NCBI GenBank assembly: GCA_900767195.1
Contig: CAAFYG010000066.1
Span: 1 to 48,267 of the forward strand
Direction of reading: 5' to 3'
Source of the DNA: Clostridia bacterium
Lineage (GTDB): Bacteria; Bacillota; Clostridia; Christensenellales; Borkfalkiaceae
DNA length: 48,267 nt
A model generated the notes under the pieces. It saw only the letters and a program-made list of their open reading frames with translations, ran no database searches and had not been told where the DNA came from. A program made the position numbers and the translations under genes. Position 1 is the first letter of the stretch, and each line of letters starts with the position of its first letter. Below are positions 38,630 through 46,285 of the stretch, in pieces.

Positions 38630-39619
38630 TTAATCGCCGAGCAGCAGCTTTGCTTTCGCTTCTTTAAACGCCGCGTTCGCCGTGAGCGCGCCGCTTCTGA
38701 TTCTGCCGAGCGTTAAAAACAGGTATTCGTAACACTTATACGCCTTTTCTCTGCCCATATCGCTCGCCTGCCGCCGATTTTTTTTCACGGCGTACTCGTT
38801 CATGCCGAGATTCGCCGCAATCTCTTTCTCGCTGCCCGCCGCCGTGCTTACTTCGTACAGCGTGCGGAAGTACGAACAAAGCGAAGACAAAAGCGCGTTT
38901 TCGTCGAACCCTTTCGTAAACAATTCCGAAGCGATTTTTTCGAACTTATCGCCGTTGCCCGCCGCCAGCGCGCCCGATAATTCGTAGATCTTATACGCGC
39001 TGTCCGGGTACACGATTTCGTCCACTACCTCGTCGGAAACCGGCTCGCCCTTCGCCTGACAATACAAAATAAGCTTTTCCGTTTCCTTCGCGATACGGCT
39101 CATATCGTACACGCAGTATTCGGCGATTTTGCCGCAGGTAGCCGCGTCCGCCGCCACCCCCGCGCGCTTCAACGTGAGAAATATCCACTTCACCACCGTC
39201 TGCTCGTCGCTCTTTGCGCAGTCCACCACGGTAAGCCCCTTTTTCGAAGAAAGCTTCGCCGCGCCGGTTTTCACTTTCGCCGCGTTCACAATCGCGAGAA
39301 TCACCCCGGGCGTGGGATTTTCCAGAACCGGCTTTAAAACCGCGTCGTATTCCTTGTCCGTGGGATACCATTCCGTAACGCGCACCAGCCGCCGCTCGCT
39401 CAAAAACGGATACGAAGCGCACGCCGCCGAAAACGCGTTTTTGTTATTTTTGATCGCCGCGCCGTCGAACGTGGCGTAATCGAGCGTTTTATCCGCCACG
39501 AAGCGGCTTAAAAGCAAATTCACGCCGCCGTCGCGGAAGTACATCTCTTCGCCTTCGAACAGATACGCGCTCTGCGCCCCGTTTTCGTCGGTAAATTTTC
39601 TGAAATCGACGTATTTCAT
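38630..39619 (-). CDS. holA: DNA polymerase III delta subunit
   Basis: Clamp-loader subunit that opens the beta sliding clamp. 329 residues from the ATG at 39617-39619; the frame is open much further upstream but lacks similarity there. The start reads MKYVDFRKFTDENGAQSAYLF, followed by the usual LFEGEEMYFRDGGVN, RRLVRVTEWYP, VYDMSRIAKETEKLILYC and YKIYELSGALAAGN. It follows comEC as in many Firmicutes. There is no Shine-Dalgarno: a -10 box ends 6 nt before the ATG (leaderless candidate). Confidence 0.93.
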   Translation of the reverse strand: MKYVDFRKFTDENGAQSAYLFEGEEMYFRDGGVNLLLSRFVADKTLDYATFDGAAIKNNKNAFSAACASYPFLSERRLVRVTEWYPTDKEYDAVLKPVLENPTPGVILAIVNAAKVKTGAAKLSSKKGLTVVDCAKSDEQTVVKWIFLTLKRAGVAADAATCGKIAEYCVYDMSRIAKETEKLILYCQAKGEPVSDEVVDEIVYPDSAYKIYELSGALAAGNGDKFEKIASELFTKGFDENALLSSLCSYFRTLYEVSTAAGSEKEIAANLGMNEYAVKKNRRQASDMGREKAYKCYEYLFLTLGRIRSGALTANAAFKEAKAKLLLGD

Positions 39620-39625
39620 AGCAGT

Positions 39626-39654
39626 ATTATAGCACATATCGCGCCGAAACGCAA
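39626..39654 (-). promoter_or_regulatory. Sigma-A promoter ending 6 nt before the holA start codon
   Basis: Minus strand TTGCGT (39649-39654), 17-nt spacer, TATAAT (39626-39631), 6 nt, ATG. Lies in the 62-nt gap after comEC. Confidence 0.75.
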
Positions 39655-39681
39655 ACGTCCGCGCCGCGCTTTCGCGATTTT

Positions 39682-41307
39682 TTACAAGAAAAACCCCGCT
39701 AAAAATACCAGAAGCCCCGCGCACGCCCCGAATACGCGCGCTTTGTAGCGCAAATTCACCCGATCGCTGCCGCACGCGCACGCAACGTAATAGGCGAAAA
39801 TCGCCGCCGAAGAAACCGTCATGCCGATCGCAAACGGCGAAAAATCGATCATATAGAATAAAAGGCTCAGCGCGGTGAGAAAAAACGACGGTAAAAATAA
39901 GATCGCCCCCGCGAGCGCGGGCAACATCGCGGCGAGCGCGGCAAGCGCAAGCAAAAACGGAAATATCGCCGATACGATCGGCACTACAATCACGTTCAAA
40001 AGCAGCGAAATCCCCGATACATACCCGAAACAACGGCACATCACGGGCAGCGTTGCCGCCGTTGCGCCGAGCGATACCGAAATCAAAGAAATCAACGCTT
40101 GCAGCGGCTTTTTTAATTTTGACAACTTGCCGTTCTTTGCGCCGCTTGCGCCGCTGATGCCGTTTATGCCGTTTATGCCGTTTGCGCCGCGCTCGGGCAG
40201 CCACGCGGAAAACAACCGCGAAAACGTAGGCGAAAGGCACAGTATGCCCGCCACGGCGGAAAACGAAAGCAGAAAGCCCGCGTCGAACAGCGAAACGGGC
40301 GAAACAAGCAGCACCAACACCGCCGCTTTGCCCATACTTTCGAGCGAATCGCGCTTAAAGCCCGAAAGTTTATCGGCGTAAAACGCAAGGCACATCACGA
40401 TTGCGCGCACCACGCTCGCCGAAAATCCGCAGATTGCACCGTAAAATAAAAGCATAGCCGCCACCGAAGCGAATTTCGCCGCACGAGGCAACGCCGCCAA
40501 CCTGCGCCGCCGAAAAATCGCCGTGAGAAACGCGAACAACGCGCCCACGTGCAAGCCGGATACCGCGAATATATGCGCCACGCCGCCGTATCGGAAGTTT
40601 TCGAGCAGCTCGCCGTTCATTTCCGCCGTTTCGCCCGTTAAAATCGCGTAGCTCAAAGCAAACGCGTCGCTCGAAACCGACTTTTCAAGCGCGGATTTCA
40701 GCCGCCGCCTGATTTGCATAAACACGCCCGAGCCGCTTCTAAGCACACGGAAATTTTTACACTTTTTCGCCTCGTATCGAATATCCCGCCGCCATTCGTA
40801 GGCGCGGTTTCCCATCTTTTCAACCCAATCGGTATTTGCCGCGATTTCCGCGTTAAACGACACTATGCTGCCCTCGTTTTCCATTTTCGTATCGCCGGCG
40901 GAATACAGATACAACGTCAACTTTCCCGCCGCCGGGCGACCGTCGAAAGACGGATCTTCCAGCACGTACCACACGCCGTTTTTCACCGTGCGCGCCTCAA
41001 AAACGCGCGCCGTTACGTACACGCTGCCCTCGGTTTCGGCGGTAGTTTGATAGCTCGCCGCGAAAAAGTAAATATCGCCGAACCCCGCGCAAAAACTTAC
41101 GCACACAATTAAAAACCGCGCCAGCCGCAGCCGAAAACGTTTGCCAAACCCGCCGCCGGAAACGCACGGATTGCAGGGCGTGAAACACGCGCATAACACG
41201 GCGAACGCCGCAAACGCGAGCATCGGAAAAAGCGCGGCGCAAAAACCGAAAACGCGCAATTTCAAGCCGAAAAGCACGCCGAGCGACAACGCGATCGCGC
41301 ACGACAA
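39682..41307 (-). CDS. comEC: ComEC/Rec2-family DNA uptake channel, no metallo-beta-lactamase domain
   Basis: Polytopic membrane protein of 541 residues. An N-terminal DUF4131-like part (about 70-200: GSVYVTARVFEARTVKNGVW) is followed by the competence core (about 225-500: SYAILTGETAEMNGELLENF, GVAHIFAVSGLHVGALFAFL, GFSASVVRAIVMCLAFYADK). Full ComEC carries a C-terminal metallo-beta-lactamase domain (about 250 more residues), absent here. A 9-bp DNA repeat encodes GINGINGISGA at about 374-384. The start is uncertain: TTG at 41305-41307 without a good Shine-Dalgarno, directly behind a 9-bp hairpin (41309-41337). Confidence 0.85.
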   Translation of the reverse strand: MSCAIALSLGVLFGLKLRVFGFCAALFPMLAFAAFAVLCACFTPCNPCVSGGGFGKRFRLRLARFLIVCVSFCAGFGDIYFFAASYQTTAETEGSVYVTARVFEARTVKNGVWYVLEDPSFDGRPAAGKLTLYLYSAGDTKMENEGSIVSFNAEIAANTDWVEKMGNRAYEWRRDIRYEAKKCKNFRVLRSGSGVFMQIRRRLKSALEKSVSSDAFALSYAILTGETAEMNGELLENFRYGGVAHIFAVSGLHVGALFAFLTAIFRRRRLAALPRAAKFASVAAMLLFYGAICGFSASVVRAIVMCLAFYADKLSGFKRDSLESMGKAAVLVLLVSPVSLFDAGFLLSFSAVAGILCLSPTFSRLFSAWLPERGANGINGINGISGASGAKNGKLSKLKKPLQALISLISVSLGATAATLPVMCRCFGYVSGISLLLNVIVVPIVSAIFPFLLALAALAAMLPALAGAILFLPSFFLTALSLLFYMIDFSPFAIGMTVSSAAIFAYYVACACGSDRVNLRYKARVFGACAGLLVFLAGFFL

Positions 41308-41308
41308 A

Positions 41309-41337
41309 GCGGGACGGAAATTAAAAAGCCGTCCCGC
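41309..41337 (-). terminator. Hairpin between the XRE gene and comEC
   Basis: GCGGGACGG (41309-41317) and CCGTCCCGC (41329-41337). It overlaps the presumed comEC 5' end; terminator for the XRE gene or translational control element. Confidence 0.45.
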
Positions 41338-41413
41338 AAATATTCTATGCCAGCCGTGCGCGGAAAAATGCCCGCCGTCTACTTCGTCCTTTGTGTTTTT
41401 CGTAAAAAGCCTC

Positions 41414-41716
41414 TTACTTGTAAATGGATAAAATTACGGATTTCTGCTCGGGCGTGAGCCGTTTGAAATACTGCAAAAGCTGCATATCCTGCTTGTACTG
41501 CGCGGGATCGTGATAGAAAAATTCTTCGGGCGTTTTACCGCAGACTTCGATTATATCGAGCAGCGCGGAAAGCGACGGCTCGAAACCGCCCTTTTGCGCT
41601 TCAAGCGCATTGATATAACTTCCGCTTTTGCCTATCCGCCCGCTAAGCTCGCGCGCAGACAAATTCGCTTCCGCTCGCATTTGACTGATACGAAAAATAA
41701 TTTCCTGAATTGTCAT
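41414..41716 (-). CDS. XRE-family helix-turn-helix regulator
   Basis: 100 residues from the ATG at 41714-41716. HTH: EIIFRISQMRAEANLSAREL, SGRIGKSGSYINALEAQKGG, then SALLDIIEVCGKTPEEFFYHD and a C-terminal tail LLQYFKRLTPEQKSVILSIYK. A TATAAT lies 6 nt before the ATG with no Shine-Dalgarno; a TTG seven codons upstream is an alternative start but overlaps that -10. Four TGACA motifs around its promoter look like its own binding sites. Confidence 0.85.
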   Translation of the reverse strand: MTIQEIIFRISQMRAEANLSARELSGRIGKSGSYINALEAQKGGFEPSLSALLDIIEVCGKTPEEFFYHDPAQYKQDMQLLQYFKRLTPEQKSVILSIYK

Positions 41717-41822
41717 AATTATATTATAGGAGCGCAAAGCTCAAAATATGATTAGTGACAATTAGCAATATCGTGTGACAATTGATATTTTTACAAATAA
41801 AAAGCTATTTTATAGTGTGACA
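41708..41822. promoter_or_regulatory. GTGACAATT motif cluster at the XRE promoter
   Basis: GTGACAATT at 41755-41763 and 41775-41783 (20 bp apart), GTGACA at 41817-41822 (42 bp further), and an inverted TGACAATT at the start codon (41708-41715). The -10 at 41723-41728 lies between them; no good -35 is present. Confidence 0.55.
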
Positions 41823-41844
41823 CAGTATTATAGAAAACAAAAAA

Positions 41845-41866
41845 GCCTTCCCCCCGGGGGGAAGGC
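41845..41866 (-). terminator. Repeat-derived 22-bp perfect palindrome acting as terminator of dinJ-yafQ
   Basis: GCCTTCCCCCCGGGGGGAAG plus GC, followed on the minus strand by T6-G-T4. It is the palindrome half of repeat type A without the variable hairpin. Confidence 0.8.
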
Positions 41867-41895
41867 AGAAAAATTTCGGCTGCAATTGATAAAAT

Positions 41896-42168
41896 TTAAA
41901 ACAGATCCGAATGAGAACCGGTGCGCGTTAAAATAAGCGTTAAAAATTCTTTGTCTTTTCTGTAAATCAGCAGCCAATCCGGCTGAATATGACACTCGCG
42001 GCAACCTATGTATTCGCCCACTAAATCATGATCGCGATATTTAGCCGGCAACGGCTTTTCTTCTATCAGCAAAGAAAGCACGTCATCTAACAAACTTTCA
42101 TTCAGATGCCTTGCAAGAATACGTTTATAGTCTTTTTTAAATTTGTTGGTATACTCGATTTTAAGCAT
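41896..42168 (-). CDS. yafQ: YafQ-family toxin (mRNA interferase)
   Basis: RelE-superfamily ribosome-dependent endoribonuclease, 90 residues, matching YafQ length. YTNKFKKDYKRILARHL, AKYRDHDLVGEYIGCRECHI, QPDWLLIYRKDKEFLTLIL and TRTGSHSDLF are all YafQ hallmarks; the conserved His/Asp/Phe near the end are intact, so it looks active. Start overlaps the antitoxin stop by 8 nt. Confidence 0.94.
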   Translation of the reverse strand: MLKIEYTNKFKKDYKRILARHLNESLLDDVLSLLIEEKPLPAKYRDHDLVGEYIGCRECHIQPDWLLIYRKDKEFLTLILTRTGSHSDLF

Positions 42169-42421
42169 TTAAAGATCTCTTTAATTCTTCAATGGAAGAA
42201 AAAGGTCCGTTAAGATTTTTTCTATCTATCGCGTCGCGCAAAGCTTCTTTCGTTTCTTTATTCGGCTCTTCCACCGTCACCACAAACGGTATGCCCTTGC
42301 ACACGATTACTTGCCTTAAAAACATATTCACCGCGGTAGACATATCCAAGCCCATATCCGCCAACAACGTACTCGCCTGAGTTTTTACTTTTTCATCGGT
42401 TCTCACACTAATCGTAGTCAT
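42161..42421 (-). CDS. dinJ: DinJ-family antitoxin
   Basis: 86 residues: N-terminal ribbon-helix-helix (TTISVRTDEKVKTQASTLLADMGLDMSTAVNMFLRQ, split as strand and helices) and a C-terminal toxin-neutralising segment. GGAGG lies 8 nt before the ATG. It pairs with YafQ downstream and should repress its own promoter (42451-42479) through the adjacent dyads. Confidence 0.94.
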   Translation of the reverse strand: MTTISVRTDEKVKTQASTLLADMGLDMSTAVNMFLRQVIVCKGIPFVVTVEEPNKETKEALRDAIDRKNLNGPFSSIEELKRSLNA

Positions 42422-42450
42422 AGTTTTGTTCCTCCTGTATTAGTATACTC

Positions 42451-42479
42451 ATTGTAACACATTATTGATACGTTGTCAA
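42451..42479 (-). promoter_or_regulatory. dinJ-yafQ promoter with dyads
   Basis: Minus strand TTGACA (42474-42479), 17-nt spacer, TACAAT (42451-42456). ATTGATA-CGT-TGTCAAT overlaps the -35 and an AGTATACT palindrome lies just downstream at about 42442-42449; both are candidate DinJ operators. Confidence 0.7.
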
Positions 42480-42509
42480 TACATTTTTTTTGAAAAATTA
42501 AAAATTTTT

Positions 42510-42803
42510 TCAATTTTTCAAATCCGGCACAAATCTTTCATAGCCGCCGCTGCCGTGCCGCACGCACCGCGATACTCTCGAAAGCGTAGCCGAAGAAATA
42601 TTCGTGGCGGCAATCACTTCCGCGTACGTTTTCCCCGCCTTTAAAAGCTGCGCCGCCTTCGCCCGCTGCGCCATCTGTTCCGCCTCGGTGTACGTGCATA
42701 AATCGTCGAGAAGAGCTTTCACGTCCTCCGCCGTTTCGCACGCCAAAAAAGTTTCGTAAAGCACCTTTTCCATTTCCGTTTCCTGCTGCTGCGTTTTCAC
42801 CAT
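42510..42803 (-). CDS. YerC/YecD-family TrpR-like regulator
   Basis: 97 residues with a Trp-repressor-type HTH: EDVKALLDDLCTYTEAEQMA, AAQLLKAGKTYAEVIAATNI, SSATLSRVSRCVRHGSGGYERF. An internal ATG at 42771-42773 with AGGA 7-8 nt upstream is an equally good start, giving 87 residues. It follows the ABC-transporter genes and may be their regulator. Confidence 0.9.
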   Translation of the reverse strand: MVKTQQQETEMEKVLYETFLACETAEDVKALLDDLCTYTEAEQMAQRAKAAQLLKAGKTYAEVIAATNISSATLSRVSRCVRHGSGGYERFVPDLKN

Positions 42804-42835
42804 AATTCAACCTATACCCCTGTCGTTTTTATTTT

Positions 42836-43756
42836 TCACTTGTTTTTTCCGCCGTCCACAAACGCCTTGAAAAGCTCGCTTTTCGGGTTTTCGAACGCCG
42901 CCGACGCGCTGCCGCTTTCTTCCGCTCTGCCCTCGTGCAAAAACAGTATTTCGTCCGCCACGCTTCGCGCGAATTCCATCTCGTGCGTCACCACGATCAT
43001 CGTGCGCCCCTCGGCTTTCAATTCGCCGATGAGCGCCGAAATTTCGCCCGTAAGGTGCGGATCGAGCGCGGAAGTCGGCTCGTCGAAGCACAGAATTTTC
43101 GGCTGCAACGCAAGCGCCCGCGCAATCGCCACGCGCTGCTGCTGCCCTCCCGAAAGCTCGCACGGATACGCTCCGAGCTTTTCCGCAAGTCCTACTTTTT
43201 CAAGAAGCAACCGCGCGTTTTCGGCGTTTTTCGCCCTGATCTGTTTTTTCTTCGCGCTTTTTTCCTTGCGCGGCAGTTTTTCGCCCTTCAAAGCCCTGAG
43301 TTCGCAAAGATCCGCCGCCAGAGATACGTTCCGCAGCGCGGTGTATTGCGGAAACAACTGAAAATTCTGAAACACCATCGTGAAATCGCGGTTTTCCGCT
43401 TTGTTCTTTGCCGCATTAGCCTCGTTTGCCGCTTTTTTCGCCGCTTTTTTCGCCGCGCCCGCGCTTTCAACGCCCGTTTTTGCCGCAACGGTTTCAACGC
43501 CCGAAACGCTTTCAACGCCCGAAACGCACGAAGCCGAAGAATCCCCGCCGAACACGGTAGCCGTACCGTCCACAATCACGCAGCCGCCGTCGGCGGTTTC
43601 TAAGCCGTTAAGGCAGCGCAAAAGAGTGGTTTTTCCGTTGCCGGAAGAGCCGATCACGGCAAGCACTTTCCCCTGATCCAGCGAAAACGAAACGCCTTTT
43701 AAAACTTCCGTGCCGCCGAAATTTTTTCTTAAATCCCGTACTTCCAGAAACGCCAT
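42836..43756 (-). CDS. Polar amino-acid ABC transporter ATPase with low-complexity insertions
   Basis: 306 residues where the family has about 245. Walker A GSSGNGKT (36-43), Q-loop VFQNF (Gln130), signature LSGGQQQRVAIARAL, Walker B ILCFDEPTSALDP and the switch His in VVTHEMEFARS are intact. Residues about 66-123 are an insertion of Ser/Val/Gly/Glu repeats (SGVESVSGVETV) running into a Lys/Ala helix. A second basic insertion lies at about 152-180. Both sit on the face near the Q-loop. AGGTG lies before the ATG, 1 nt after the permease stop. Confidence 0.92.
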   Translation of the reverse strand: MAFLEVRDLRKNFGGTEVLKGVSFSLDQGKVLAVIGSSGNGKTTLLRCLNGLETADGGCVIVDGTATVFGGDSSASCVSGVESVSGVETVAAKTGVESAGAAKKAAKKAANEANAAKNKAENRDFTMVFQNFQLFPQYTALRNVSLAADLCELRALKGEKLPRKEKSAKKKQIRAKNAENARLLLEKVGLAEKLGAYPCELSGGQQQRVAIARALALQPKILCFDEPTSALDPHLTGEISALIGELKAEGRTMIVVTHEMEFARSVADEILFLHEGRAEESGSASAAFENPKSELFKAFVDGGKNK

Positions 43757-43757
43757 A

Positions 43758-44447
43758 TCACACCTTAAAATATCCTAATTTTTTTTCAAGCCGGGAAAGC
43801 GCGATCGTAATCAACCCGCTGAAAAGCAAATAAAACGCGCCGGCATAAAAGAGCGGCCAGATCAGCCCGTTCAAAAGCTGTTTTTGCGCCATAAACATCA
43901 GCTCGGTAACGGCAATCACGTTTGCAAGCGACGTATCTTTGATCAACGTGATAATTTCGTTGCTCATCGGCGGAATAATGCGCTTCACCACCTGCAAAAA
44001 AACCACTTTGAAAAAAATCTGCGATTTCGTCATGCCAAGCACCGCCGCGGCTTCCGTTTGTCCTTTCGGCACGCTCTGTATGCCGCCGCGATAAATTTCC
44101 GAAAAATAAGCGGCATAATTGATGGCAAAAGCCGCCAGCGCGGCAAGAAACCGACTGCTGAACGTCTGATCAAACCATTGCCAACCCGTATGCACGCTGC
44201 CCCATTGAAAGCCGAAAAGCAGTCCCGGTACGTAGAAAATCACGAAAATTTGCAGCATGAGCGGCGTGCCGCGCAGCACCCACACGAAAAATTTAAAAAT
44301 TATGCGCAAAGGGGCAAAACGTGACGTTGTGCAAAACGTCACGAGAAGTCCCAAAGGCAAAGCCAGAAGCAATGTAAAAATAAACAAAAACAGCGAAGAC
44401 GAAAAACCTTCCAGAAGTTTTTGCGTTACGTTTAAAAATTGTGCCAT
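43758..44447 (-). CDS. Polar amino-acid ABC transporter permease
   Basis: 229 residues from the ATG at 44445-44447 (AAAGG upstream). HisM-type permease with five to six membrane segments and the EAA loop (SEIYRGGIQSVPKGQTEAAAVLGM). N-terminal FLNVTQKLLEGFSSSLFLFI and C-terminal INTRLE-like LSRLEKKLGYFKV are typical. Middle gene of a binding protein-permease-ATPase operon. Confidence 0.94.
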   Translation of the reverse strand: MAQFLNVTQKLLEGFSSSLFLFIFTLLLALPLGLLVTFCTTSRFAPLRIIFKFFVWVLRGTPLMLQIFVIFYVPGLLFGFQWGSVHTGWQWFDQTFSSRFLAALAAFAINYAAYFSEIYRGGIQSVPKGQTEAAAVLGMTKSQIFFKVVFLQVVKRIIPPMSNEIITLIKDTSLANVIAVTELMFMAQKQLLNGLIWPLFYAGAFYLLFSGLITIALSRLEKKLGYFKV

Positions 44448-44538
44448 AATGCCTTTCCGCCCGCCGCGCCGCACGGATCTCGATTTTCACCGTGTTTCAC
44501 CGATCTGCGCCCGCAATCGGCGCGGCATAAATCATTTT

Positions 44539-45357
44539 TTATTTCAGTTTCGCCTCGTTGAGCGCAACGCCGGAATATTTTTTAAGCAGCTCCGTCATCG
44601 TACCGTCGGCGTAGCATTTTTTCAGGTACGCATTCGCTTTTTCCGTAAGATCGCTGCCTTTTCTGAAGCCTACCGCAAACTCTTCGTTTTCAAACGAAAC
44701 TTTGCTTATATCCACAATCGCAAGATCGGAAAACGCGCCTTTGCCCACTACGCTGTACGCCATCGTATAATCGATAATCGCAAGGTCCGAAGTGCCGGAA
44801 GCCACTTCCGTAAGCGCGTCTACCTGCGCCGTGCAGGCCGCGATTTTGCTCATCGGCAGCGAAAGCGTATTTTCGCATACCGTATTCCCCGCCGAACCGT
44901 TTTCCACGGCGATTTTGTTCGCGGCTTTCACCTTTTCCGCGGTATCGAAATCATTTACCCTTGCCGATTTTACCACCACGCATTGATTGTTCGTAGCGTA
45001 CGAAACGGAAAGATCGATCGATTGCGCAAGCTCTTCGCTCGCCGTCATGCCGTTCCAGATACAATCGATTTCTTTGGCGTTCAGCTCCGCCACCTTGTTT
45101 GCCCACGTGATCAGCACGAATTTTACTTCTACGCCCGTTTCCTGCGCAAACCCTTTCGCCAGATCCGCGTCGAAGCCGATAAAATCCGTTTCGTCTTCAT
45201 TATAATAATCCATCGGCTCGTACACCGTGATCCCTACGCGAAGTATGCCCTTTTCTTTCACGTATTCAAGATCGCTCTGCTTTTTTCCGCAGGAAGCACT
45301 CGCAAATACGCTTGCCGCGGCAAGCGCGCCCGCCATAATTTTTACGCCTTTTTTCAT
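44539..45357 (-). CDS. Polar amino-acid ABC transporter substrate-binding lipoprotein
   Basis: 272 residues. Lipoprotein signal with lipobox FASASC, lipidated Cys23. SBP-family-3 domain: LRVGITVYEPMDYYNEDETD, FIGFDADLAKGFAQETGVEV, KEIDCIWNGMTASEELAQSI and C-terminal TELLKKYSGVALNEAKLK. Ligand probably a polar amino acid; identity not deducible. GAGAGG lies before the ATG. Confidence 0.94.
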   Translation of the reverse strand: MKKGVKIMAGALAAASVFASASCGKKQSDLEYVKEKGILRVGITVYEPMDYYNEDETDFIGFDADLAKGFAQETGVEVKFVLITWANKVAELNAKEIDCIWNGMTASEELAQSIDLSVSYATNNQCVVVKSARVNDFDTAEKVKAANKIAVENGSAGNTVCENTLSLPMSKIAACTAQVDALTEVASGTSDLAIIDYTMAYSVVGKGAFSDLAIVDISKVSFENEEFAVGFRKGSDLTEKANAYLKKCYADGTMTELLKKYSGVALNEAKLK

Positions 45358-45402
45358 TTTTCGTTTCCTCTCTTCGTTTGTTTTCTTTTTTTACTTTAAC
45401 GA

Positions 45403-45424
45403 TTTATCGCTTTAATTCGATAAA
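45403..45424. promoter_or_regulatory. Inverted repeat downstream of the ABC operon promoter
   Basis: TTTATCG (45403-45409) and CGATAAA (45418-45424), 8-nt gap, in the 5'UTR of the ABC operon. Possible operator for the TrpR-like regulator. Confidence 0.4.
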
Positions 45425-45438
45425 GTGATTATGGTAGT

Positions 45439-45467
45439 ATTATAGCGCAGCCGAAAAAAAAAGTAAA
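45439..45467 (-). promoter_or_regulatory. Sigma-A promoter of the amino-acid ABC operon
   Basis: Minus strand TTTACT (45462-45467), 17-nt spacer, TATAAT (45439-45444). Confidence 0.65.
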
Positions 45468-45499
45468 GCGTTTTTAAGGCAGAAATTTAAAAAAAAATC

Positions 45500-45527
45500 A
45501 AAAAATTTTTTCCTCGGAAAATCGAGG
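45500..45527 (-). terminator. Weak terminator after bioY
   Basis: CCTCG (45512-45516) with CGAGG (45523-45527), then on the minus strand A6T6 and further T's. Lies about 100 nt past bioY. Confidence 0.45.
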
Positions 45528-45627
45528 GTTTTTCTTCCGGAATTCGGAGTTTTTCCCCTGTTTTTAAGCGATTTTTATGATATTTTCGGTGTTTTTCGAA
45601 CGCATTTCGGGCTGTTTTCGCCTGTTT

Positions 45628-46284
45628 TTACGCGTTTTTCCCTACGATTTTCCGTAACGCCGCGCCGAGATAGGCGGCAAGGAGAATTTTTAAAAGGTCG
45701 GGCAGGATAAACGGCAACACGCACGCCGAAAGCGCGTAGCCGATTGTTTTTTCCGCGCCTTTCAATGCGTAAAGCATAATAAACCACGCCGTACCGAACG
45801 CGTAGCAAACGATTGTGCCGGCGAGCGCGGCAAGCGCGTATATCATAAACCGTCTGCGCGTATCGCTGTGTTTTTCGGCGGCGTTTTCCGCGCTTTTTAT
45901 GCCCTTTTGCGTTTGTTTTTCAAAGATTTTCGCAATCGTTGCCATCAATGCGGACATCGGCAAAAAGCCGACGATAAAGCCGCCCGTGGGGCTTACAAGG
46001 CTTGCCGTTGCGCCGAATTTCGAAAATACCGGCACGCCGATCAGTCCTAAAAACACGTACACGGCGACAGCCGCAACGCCGTCAAACCCGAGCGCGATCG
46101 AGGCGAGCATCACCGCGAACGTTTGCAACGTGATCGGCACGCCGCCCGGCAGCGGAACGGAAATCTGCGCGCACACCGCCGTCAGCGCGGTGAATAAAGC
46201 GATTCTCGCGAGCCGTTTCGCACCGCTTTTCGCCGGCATTTTTATATTCGCTTTCGCCTGCTTTGTTTCGTTTAAATTCGCCAT
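45628..46284 (-). CDS. bioY: BioY biotin transporter (ECF S component)
   Basis: 218 residues from the ATG at 46282-46284, one nt after the metK stop. Six membrane segments with the BioY signature: LFTALTAVCAQISVPLPGGVPITLQTFAVML, split over helix 1-2, then SPTGGFIVGFLPMSALMA. Between helices 4 and 5 is a charged loop of about 25 residues (KIFEKQTQKGIKSAENAAEK) not seen in most BioY. No ecfA/ecfT nearby, so it works alone or with a distant module. No Shine-Dalgarno; translation probably depends on metK. Confidence 0.93.
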   Translation of the reverse strand: MANLNETKQAKANIKMPAKSGAKRLARIALFTALTAVCAQISVPLPGGVPITLQTFAVMLASIALGFDGVAAVAVYVFLGLIGVPVFSKFGATASLVSPTGGFIVGFLPMSALMATIAKIFEKQTQKGIKSAENAAEKHSDTRRRFMIYALAALAGTIVCYAFGTAWFIMLYALKGAEKTIGYALSACVLPFILPDLLKILLAAYLGAALRKIVGKNA

Positions 46285-46285
46285 T

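Noticed and set aside
39620..40240. N-terminal extension of holA by about 200 residues
   Set aside because: Arg-rich sequence antiparallel in phase to comEC coding DNA. HolA similarity begins at the ATG at 39619.
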